A DNA stretch of 7,651 nt from an uncultured Planctomycetaceae bacterium (GTDB lineage Bacteria > Planctomycetota > Planctomycetia > Planctomycetales > Planctomycetaceae), in assembly GCA_903823545.1 (NCBI GenBank), contig CAIJTL010000510.1, forward strand, positions 1-7,651, read 5' to 3'. The notes under the pieces were generated by a model. It saw only the letters and a list, made by a program, of their open reading frames with translations. It did no database searches and was not told the origin of the DNA. Below, one piece after another: positions 1 through 4,676 of this stretch. The translations under genes were made by a program, and so were the position numbers. Position 1 is the stretch's first letter. Every line of letters starts with the position of its first letter.

Positions 1-1036
1 AAAGCACGACTTGGCGATCATCAAGATTGATGCATCAAAGCCATTAACCGTGATGCCACTTGGCACGTCTTCGGACCTAATGCTTGGCGAGACCGTCTTC
101 GCGATCGGTAACGCATTTGGATATGAGCATACGGCAACTCAAGGGATCATTAGCGCCCTGAAACGAGACGTCGACGTTAACGAAAAGCAGGGTTACAAAA
201 ATCTCATTCAGACCGATGCCAGCATCAATCCAGGAAACAGCGGCGGTCCGCTGATCAACTTGGAAGGGGAAGTCATTGGCATCAACGTCGCCATCAGAGC
301 GGGCGCGCAACGGATCGGATTCGCAATCCCGATTGATGATGCTCGCAAGGTGATCGCCGATCTTTTGAGCGTTGAGCGTCTTGCTCAATCACATCACGGC
401 ACGATCTTGACCGACGTAAAAAGGGGGCTTCAACGATTCGTGCGAGTCGATGGCGTGAAGCCACTGAGCCCAGCCGAATCGGCTGGCCTTCAAACCGGCG
501 ACGTGATTGTGAAAATCGGATCGATCAACATTACTGACGCCGTTGATTTTGAACGAGCGTTTCTCGGAAGACCGGTCGGCGAGAAAGTTGACGTCGTCGT
601 AAAACGCGGCGAGAAAACTGAAATCGCGAGCATGATTCTAGCGACGATGAACGGGGCTCGGCGCACAATTATTGGCGCAACCGAAGACGTCGCCGTTGAA
701 AAATCTTGGCGTCAATTAGGAATGCGAATCATTCCAGTCAGCGAAGCGGAAAAGAAACTCCTTGGCGAGCGATATCACGGCGGAATGAAAGTCACAGAAG
801 TGAAATCACAAAGCATCGCGGCCCAAAATGGAATCCGCGTTGGCGATGTTCTGGTCGGCTTGCACGTCTGGGAAACGATTAGCTTCGACAACATCAACTA
901 TGTTCTCGACCACCCGCAATTGAACACCTTCAATCCGCTCAAGTTTTATATTCTCCGGGGGAGCGAGACGTTGTACGGTCACCTGCAGGTCCAAAGCCCC
1001 TCGCAGGTTCCACAGACAGCAACTCGCCCCAAGTAA
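1..1036 (+). CDS. HtrA/DegP-like serine protease with two PDZ domains (5' end cut off)
   Basis: This is the C-terminal part of a trypsin-like (S1C) periplasmic quality-control protease, a family that degrades or refolds misfolded envelope proteins. The frame is open from position 2 with no start codon in view, so the gene begins left of the window. The first visible residues, [10 protein letters not shown], match the block that carries the catalytic Asp (codon 8-10). The catalytic Ser sits in NPGNSGGPL (codon 239-241). The catalytic His and the signal peptide must lie upstream. Two PDZ domains follow: one at about visible residues 142-214 ([17 protein letters not shown]) and one at about 237-330 ([11 protein letters not shown]). 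This protease-PDZ-PDZ order is that of DegP/DegQ. The protein ends in a short polar tail. The thiL gene starts 11 bp after the stop, suggesting one transcript. The family call is secure; the exact subtype is not. Confidence 0.93.
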   Translation, partial: KHDLAIIKIDASKPLTVMPLGTSSDLMLGETVFAIGNAFGYEHTATQGIISALKRDVDVNEKQGYKNLIQTDASINPGNSGGPLINLEGEVIGINVAIRAGAQRIGFAIPIDDARKVIADLLSVERLAQSHHGTILTDVKRGLQRFVRVDGVKPLSPAESAGLQTGDVIVKIGSINITDAVDFERAFLGRPVGEKVDVVVKRGEKTEIASMILATMNGARRTIIGATEDVAVEKSWRQLGMRIIPVSEAEKKLLGERYHGGMKVTEVKSQSIAAQNGIRVGDVLVGLHVWETISFDNINYVLDHPQLNTFNPLKFYILRGSETLYGHLQVQSPSQVPQTATRPK

Positions 1037-1047
1037 GGCTCGGTTCC

Positions 1048-1965
1048 GTGTCTGACCGCAACGAACTCGCGCTGATTGATTGGATTCGTCTGAAAGCGAA
1101 GCACGCCGTTGGTCTGCAAGTGGGAATTGGTGATGACGCGGCAGTTTGGCAGGTCGGCGGTAAATCGCTGTTACTGACGACCGACATGCTGATGGAGAAT
1201 GTCGACTTCCTTCTTTCTGAAGCACCAGCCTCGCTGATTGGCCGGAAAGCAATGGCGGTGAACCTCAGCGATATTGCTGCGATGGCGGGAAAACCGCTCG
1301 TTGCACTCGTGGCGGTCGCATTACCGAAAGGCTGCGGCTTCGAGTTCGCTCGCGAGCTTCACGAGGGGATGCAAGCAATCGCTGAAGAGTTCGATGTTAC
1401 AATTATCGGCGGTGACACGAATGCCTGGGATCAGCCATTGGTTGTGACAGTCACACTCCTCGGCGAGGCCAGCGAACGGGGCGCTGTGACTCGTTCCGGT
1501 GCGAAGCCGGGCGACTGGCTTTTCGTCACAGGCCCGCTTGGAGGAAGCATTCGCGGCAAGCACATGTCTTTCAAGCCTCGAATCCGAGAGGCAATTGAAC
1601 TGCAAAAGTCGGTCAACCTTCATGCAATGATCGACGTAAGCGACGGACTCTCGGCGGACCTACATCACATCCTTGATGAAAGCGGAGTCGGAGCGACGCT
1701 GGTCACCGACTCAATACCGATTACAGAGGCGGCAAAACAAATGGGAGACAGCCGAAGTCCGCTCGAACATGCCTTAAGCGACGGCGAAGACTTCGAATTG
1801 CTTTTCAGTTGTTCACCCGATGACGGCCGCAAACTTCTTTCGGGAGTTTGCACAGTTCCCGTTCACCTCGTCGGTGAAATAAATGCCGAGAAGGCTGCCC
1901 GACTGCAATGGCCCGATGGGACGATCACGTCTCTCGCGAGATTTGGCTGGGAGCACTCTTTCTAA
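1048..1965 (+). CDS. thiL: Thiamine-monophosphate kinase
   Basis: ThiL phosphorylates thiamine monophosphate with ATP to give thiamine pyrophosphate, the last step of cofactor synthesis, in the cytoplasm. The 305-residue product is close to the usual length of about 320. It shows the family motifs in order: GIGDDAAV (26-33) for Mg/ATP binding, TTDML (44-48), KAMAVNLSDIAAMAG (67-81), GGDT (121-124), RSGAKPGDWL (149-158), IDVSDGLSADL (195-205) and LSDGEDFELLF (243-253). The start is a GTG. It is chosen because NELALIDWIR aligns with the N-terminus of known ThiL proteins and no ATG lies nearby. A weak AAGG (1035-1038), overlapping the stop region of the protease gene, could serve as ribosome binding site. 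The 11-bp gap suggests translational or transcriptional coupling to the protease, although the two functions are unrelated. No other thiamine gene is present. Confidence 0.95.
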   Translation: MSDRNELALIDWIRLKAKHAVGLQVGIGDDAAVWQVGGKSLLLTTDMLMENVDFLLSEAPASLIGRKAMAVNLSDIAAMAGKPLVALVAVALPKGCGFEFARELHEGMQAIAEEFDVTIIGGDTNAWDQPLVVTVTLLGEASERGAVTRSGAKPGDWLFVTGPLGGSIRGKHMSFKPRIREAIELQKSVNLHAMIDVSDGLSADLHHILDESGVGATLVTDSIPITEAAKQMGDSRSPLEHALSDGEDFELLFSCSPDDGRKLLSGVCTVPVHLVGEINAEKAARLQWPDGTITSLARFGWEHSF

Positions 1966-1990
1966 GTGCATGGCACACTATCGCAATTTC

Positions 1991-2019
1991 AACAAAAAAA
2001 CCGCCGATAACGGCGGTTT
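1991..2019 (-). terminator. Rho-independent terminator of csrA (convergent gap)
   Basis: A perfect 9-bp stem, AAACCGCCG (1998-2006) and CGGCGGTTT (2011-2019), encloses a 4-base ATAA loop. Read on the minus strand, the hairpin is followed by a run of seven T plus GTT (complement of 1991-2000), a classic intrinsic terminator about 55 bp beyond the csrA stop. On the plus strand the hairpin follows thiL by 32 bp, but only three T follow it before GAAAAC. It would therefore terminate thiL transcripts less well, unless it acts in both directions. Confidence 0.85.
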
Positions 2020-2073
2020 GAAAACATTGATTTTGAGTTGGATCGGCAATCACGCCGCTCATCGCGTGGTGGA

Positions 2074-2265
2074 TTAGGAATGAGCGGCAACCGGCTCAAC
2101 CTGCTTTTTCTGGATTGCTTCATAGACCTCTTCGCGGTGTACCGTCACATCGCGGGGAGCTTCGATTCCCAGACGAACTTTGTCGCCTTGAATGTCAACA
2201 ATCATGATCGCGATGTTGTCGCCGATGATGATCTTTTCGTCTTTCTTGCGGCTGAGTACCAACAT
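2074..2265 (-). CDS. csrA: Carbon storage regulator / translational regulator CsrA
   Basis: CsrA is a small dimeric RNA-binding protein that recognises GGA motifs in mRNA leaders and alters translation or stability. The 63-residue product starts [16 protein letters not shown] and contains [24 protein letters not shown] split over residues 28-51. This covers the full CsrA fold, including the RNA-contact residues R6 near the N-terminus and R44 in VHREE. The open frame extends further upstream to 2514. The ATG at 2263-2265 is chosen because CsrA proteins begin with M-L-[VI]-L, and because AAGGA (complement of 2273-2277) sits 7 bases before it. The gene converges on thiL and diverges from the diguanylate cyclase gene. 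Three GGA triplets lie within the 17 bases before the start codon, so self-binding is plausible. The C-terminal tail [11 protein letters not shown] is short and polar, as is normal for the family. Confidence 0.96.
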   Translation of the reverse strand: MLVLSRKKDEKIIIGDNIAIMIVDIQGDKVRLGIEAPRDVTVHREEVYEAIQKKQVEPVAAHS

Positions 2266-2341
2266 GGTCCTGTCCTTGGTCCGAGAGGGTTTTGTGATGT
2301 TTGGGAGCTGGCTCGGATTGAGCCTCTCATCTCCTGACATT

Positions 2342-2378
2342 GAACCGCCGACCGTTTTCAAAGTGGTCTGAGCGGTTC
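2342..2378 (-). promoter_or_regulatory. Nested inverted repeat upstream of csrA
   Basis: GAACCGC (2342-2348) pairs perfectly with GCGGTTC (2372-2378). Inside them GACC (2350-2353) pairs with GGTC (2365-2368) around an 11-base loop. Together they form an 11-bp interrupted stem 77-113 bases upstream of the csrA start. It could be an operator or an RNA structure in a long csrA leader. No T-run follows on either strand, so it is not an obvious terminator. The function is unknown, and the repeat may be fortuitous. Confidence 0.35.
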
Positions 2379-2489
2379 GCACCAAAGCTAGGTCAGACAT
2401 CTCACAGTGCCAAAGACTGTTCGCCGAATTGGCGAGAATACCCGGTCCGATTGCAACGATCGGGCGGACTGTCAGGGATTCAATTGGCA

Positions 2490-2518
2490 TTGACCGTTTT
2501 TCCCTTACGGTCAATTAT
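2490..2518 (+). promoter_or_regulatory. Candidate sigma-70-type promoter with overlapping operator-like repeat
   Basis: TTGACC (2490-2495) matches the -35 consensus at 5 of 6 positions. After a 17-bp spacer, AATTAT (2513-2518) matches the -10 consensus at 4 of 6. Transcription would begin near 2525, giving a leader of about 40 bases to the diguanylate cyclase ATG at 2564. A perfect 9-bp inverted repeat, ATTGACCGT (2489-2497) and ACGGTCAAT (2507-2515), covers the -35 box and the upstream edge of the -10 box, with a 9-base spacer. That is the placement of a repressor site. It could also be a fortuitous hairpin; there is no T-run to suggest termination. Confidence 0.45.
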
Positions 2519-2563
2519 CGCCAACACAATTCAAGGACTCGATTAGTCAGCGAGAGAAACTTC

Positions 2564-3469
2564 ATGACCGGAGCAATTTTCGTCACCTTTGTCGTCAGCG
2601 CGGCGACGGGTTTTGGTGCGGCTTGGGTGATACTCGGCAAGCAGGTGAATTCGCTCACCCAGGATCTGGAATCAGCGAAGCAATCGCCGGTCGAAAAGCG
2701 TCCAGAAGTTAAGGATCTGCTGCAACAGATTATGGATGTTGCCACACGCTTGGACGGTGATGTTGGCCGGCACTCGAATCGCCTTAACGAAGTGCAGGAT
2801 GGCCTCAAGGATTCTGTCGAAAATCAGCCGGCGTCAGTTTTAGAGATGACTCACAAACTGCTTGAAGCCAATGTGCAATTAAAAACTGAATTGCAATCCG
2901 CACGAACCCAAATCGCCCATAAGCAACAAGAACTAGAAACCTACGTCACGGAAGCCAGAACCGACACGCTGACAGCACTCCGAAACCGCCGCTCATTCAA
3001 TGAAGAAATCAATCGTCAATTTGCTCAGCGACAACGACAAGGCATCACGTTTTCTCTGGTTATGATCGACGTCGACCACTTCAAAAAATTCAACGATGTC
3101 TACGGCCATTTGGCGGGTGATTTGGTCCTGCGATCGGTTGCTCGCACATTGACGAACACACTCCGCGACATGGATATCGTCTGCCGCTACGGTGGCGAAG
3201 AATTCGCCGTCATCTGTCCCGGCTCAACACTCACTCAAGCCGCCGCAGACGCCGCACGAGTTCGAGCAGCGATCGAAGCAGCAGAAATCACACTGAAAGA
3301 GGGGATCGTTCGAGTCACAGTCAGCCTCGGAGTTGCTGAAGTGGCTGAAGCGGAGATCGTCGACGGACTTATCAAAAGAGCAGACGACGCGTTGTACGCT
3401 GCAAAGCATGCTGGCCGAAACCAAGTTCAGCTTCATGACGGTAACGCTTGCGTCGCGAATTCGCTGTAA
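2564..3469 (+). CDS. Membrane-anchored diguanylate cyclase (GGDEF domain)
   Basis: The 301-residue product should make cyclic di-GMP from two GTP. A single hydrophobic segment (about residues 3-24) anchors the N-terminus. Charged, glutamine-rich helices follow, with probable coiled coils at about 27-45 and 95-130 that lead directly into the GGDEF domain at about 133-290. The domain begins with DTLTALRNRRSF (134-145) and has the metal-binding block DVDHFKKFND (169-178). The active-site motif is GGEEF (210-214), an accepted functional variant. RxxD (R201-D204), five residues before GGEEF, is an intact inhibitory I-site, so product feedback is expected. There is no recognisable PAS, GAF or HAMP sensor domain. 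The frame is open back to 2429, but the ATG at 2564 is chosen because it starts the membrane segment and has GAGAGA seven bases upstream. The gene is divergent from csrA, which makes regulatory cross-talk plausible but untested. Confidence 0.93.
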   Translation: MTGAIFVTFVVSAATGFGAAWVILGKQVNSLTQDLESAKQSPVEKRPEVKDLLQQIMDVATRLDGDVGRHSNRLNEVQDGLKDSVENQPASVLEMTHKLLEANVQLKTELQSARTQIAHKQQELETYVTEARTDTLTALRNRRSFNEEINRQFAQRQRQGITFSLVMIDVDHFKKFNDVYGHLAGDLVLRSVARTLTNTLRDMDIVCRYGGEEFAVICPGSTLTQAAADAARVRAAIEAAEITLKEGIVRVTVSLGVAEVAEAEIVDGLIKRADDALYAAKHAGRNQVQLHDGNACVANSL

Positions 3470-3509
3470 TCGCTTGAGTTGAATTATCTCAGTCGACTCT
3501 GATAAGCGA
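3470..3509 (+). other. Imperfect hairpin directly after the diguanylate cyclase stop
   Basis: TCGCTT (3470-3475) plus GAGT (3476-3479) pair with ACTC (3496-3499) and AAGCGA (3504-3509), with a 4-base TGAT bulge on the 3' side. This gives a 10-bp interrupted stem beginning at the base after the stop codon. No T-run follows it, so it is at best a weak terminator or a 3'-end stabilising structure. Confidence 0.3.
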
Positions 3510-3775
3510 ACGCCTCATACCGCCGACTGGAGCGTTACCACCAATGCCTTTGTTTCAGCGGTGGGCAAGCCCTGCTCCACTGTGATGACCTTGTTTACGC
3601 CACATGCTATGCGTGCCCTGCATGGAAACGGCGGGCACGTAGTTTGCAAATTCGAGTCACCACATTCGGCGCAAGCATTGTGTGATTCTCCCATCATCGC
3701 CACGATCCGCACCCAATCTGGCTGCTGAGTTGTGGTCGGTTGAGGTGTGAAAAGTTTTGCAAGAGGGCCGACCGA
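3510..3775. other. Gap without a recognisable gene, containing one GC-rich hairpin
   Basis: Together with the preceding hairpin this forms a 306-bp stretch between the diguanylate cyclase and DUF4261 genes. The only clear structure is CGTGCCC (3612-3618) with GGGCACG (3633-3639), a perfect 7-bp inverted repeat around a 14-base loop, with no T-run after it. On the minus strand a frame runs through the gap, but it continues into the antisense of the DUF4261 gene and resembles no family I know. I see no convincing promoter boxes for the downstream gene, no tRNA and no transposon ends. Confidence 0.5.
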
Positions 3776-4552
3776 ATGTCTGAGTCTGAAAACGATCCGT
3801 CGCGCGCGATCGTCGCCATGCTGGCGTTGAATTCCGAAAAGATGCCGAAGCCAAGTGCCGTCGTAAACGCACTGAAACTTCGTCTGCCAGATGGCCCAGA
3901 GCCAGAGGACATTGAAGGAGAAGACGGAACAATCACGTTTCATCTTGGTAGCTGGATCGCCGCAATTTCGATGATGCCAGTTCCGATCCCTTGGAGTGAG
4001 CTTGAAGGCCCATGCGCCACAGCATGGTGGTGGCCTGACGCGACTGACGAAATGCGTCATCACAAAAACCACATCATCATCGCATTGATGGGTGAAGATG
4101 AATCATTGCTCTCACGCCACATTGTGCTGAGCCAATTAGTCGCAGCGATTGCCACGATCACTGACACGGTCGGTGTGTATTGGGGAGCAGGCGGACTGGT
4201 TCACGAACCGGCCGAGTTCATTGAACAATGCGATGATCTGACGATCGAAAACTCTTTGCCGCATCTTTGGGTTGATCTCCGGGTCGAAGAAAACGACGAC
4301 GGCTCACTCTGCTTCTTCACGACAGGCCTCGATGCGTTCGACCAATTCGAAATGGAAATCGAACGCAGCAATCAATCGGCAGAAGAAATTCTCGACCTGT
4401 GTTACTCGGTCGTGCATTACTTGATTTCGTCTGGTGCACAAATCCAAGATGGTGAGTCGGTTGGTCGCACGGGAGAAGAACGAGTCCCTGTGACACATCG
4501 ACCGTCGAAATGGGACGCTGACCGAACAGTGCTGTCTCTTGAATTTCATTAA
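3776..4552 (+). CDS. DUF4261 domain protein of unknown function
   Basis: The 258-residue product has no signal peptide or membrane segment and should be cytoplasmic. From about residue 65 to the end it matches what I recall of the DUF4261 family: WWWPDA (84-89), a histidine-rich HHKNHIIIAL (95-104), GVYWGAGGLVHEP (133-145), LWVDLRV (164-170), FTTGLDAF (181-188), AHYL-like VVHYLISSGAQIQDG (212-226) and a terminal VLSLEF. The N-terminal 60 residues are acidic and less conserved. The family's biochemical role is not established. The ATG at 3776 is chosen because GAGGG (3763-3767) lies 8 bases upstream. An upstream TTG at 3740 is in frame but has poorer support. The gene stands alone: a 306-bp gap precedes it and a strong terminator follows, so it is probably a single-gene transcript. 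Confidence 0.82.
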   Translation: MSESENDPSRAIVAMLALNSEKMPKPSAVVNALKLRLPDGPEPEDIEGEDGTITFHLGSWIAAISMMPVPIPWSELEGPCATAWWWPDATDEMRHHKNHIIIALMGEDESLLSRHIVLSQLVAAIATITDTVGVYWGAGGLVHEPAEFIEQCDDLTIENSLPHLWVDLRVEENDDGSLCFFTTGLDAFDQFEMEIERSNQSAEEILDLCYSVVHYLISSGAQIQDGESVGRTGEERVPVTHRPSKWDADRTVLSLEFH

Positions 4553-4584
4553 GCGTCCGAGGATTTTTTGACGTCGCTTTTCGC

Positions 4585-4615
4585 CGCCCGGTCTTATCCA
4601 CCGGGCGATTTTATT
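4585..4615 (+). terminator. Rho-independent terminator of the DUF4261 gene
   Basis: An 8-bp perfect stem, CGCCCGGT (4585-4592) with ACCGGGCG (4600-4607), encloses a 7-base loop and is followed by ATTTTATT. The stem lies 32 bp beyond the DUF4261 stop codon. The GC-rich stem and T-rich tail are typical of intrinsic termination on the plus strand. It separates this gene transcriptionally from the DUF1549/DUF1553 gene. Confidence 0.85.
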
Positions 4616-4648
4616 CTCCCGGTTTAAGGACTGGGTGAATGGGTTGTT

Positions 4649-4669
4649 CTTCCTCAAATGAGAAGGAAG
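4649..4669 (+). promoter_or_regulatory. Shine-Dalgarno site inside a small hairpin before the DUF1549 gene
   Basis: The ribosome binding site AGGAAG (4664-4669) lies 7 bases before the ATG at 4677. It is an exact reverse complement of CTTCCT (4649-4654), with a 9-base loop between. If the RNA folds this way, the ribosome binding site is paired and translation would be dampened until the helix opens. The ribosome binding site itself is well supported; the regulatory reading is inference, since a 6-bp stem is only moderately stable. Confidence 0.5.
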
Positions 4670-4676
4670 TTATCCG

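Noticed and set aside
470..486. Palindrome CCAGCCGA-A-TCGGCTGG
   Set aside because: It lies inside the first PDZ domain and encodes the ordinary PAESAGL stretch. Codon choice explains it and there is no sign of a regulatory role.
2266..2514. N-terminal extension of csrA in the same frame
   Set aside because: The extra 83 residues resemble nothing. CsrA starts at the M-L-V-L motif with its own ribosome binding site at the ATG 2263-2265.
2429..2563. Earlier start for the diguanylate cyclase
   Set aside because: It would put 45 unrelated residues before the membrane segment and cover the promoter candidate. The ATG at 2564 has a better ribosome binding site and context.
3740..3775. TTG start for the DUF4261 gene
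   Set aside because: The ATG at 3776 has GAGGG at 8 bases, and the added 12 residues show no family similarity.
3515..4072. 185-residue minus-strand frame
   Set aside because: More than half is antisense to the DUF4261 gene. The composition is irregular, no domain is recognisable, and it is best seen as a shadow frame. The part in the gap was kept only as an unexplained region.
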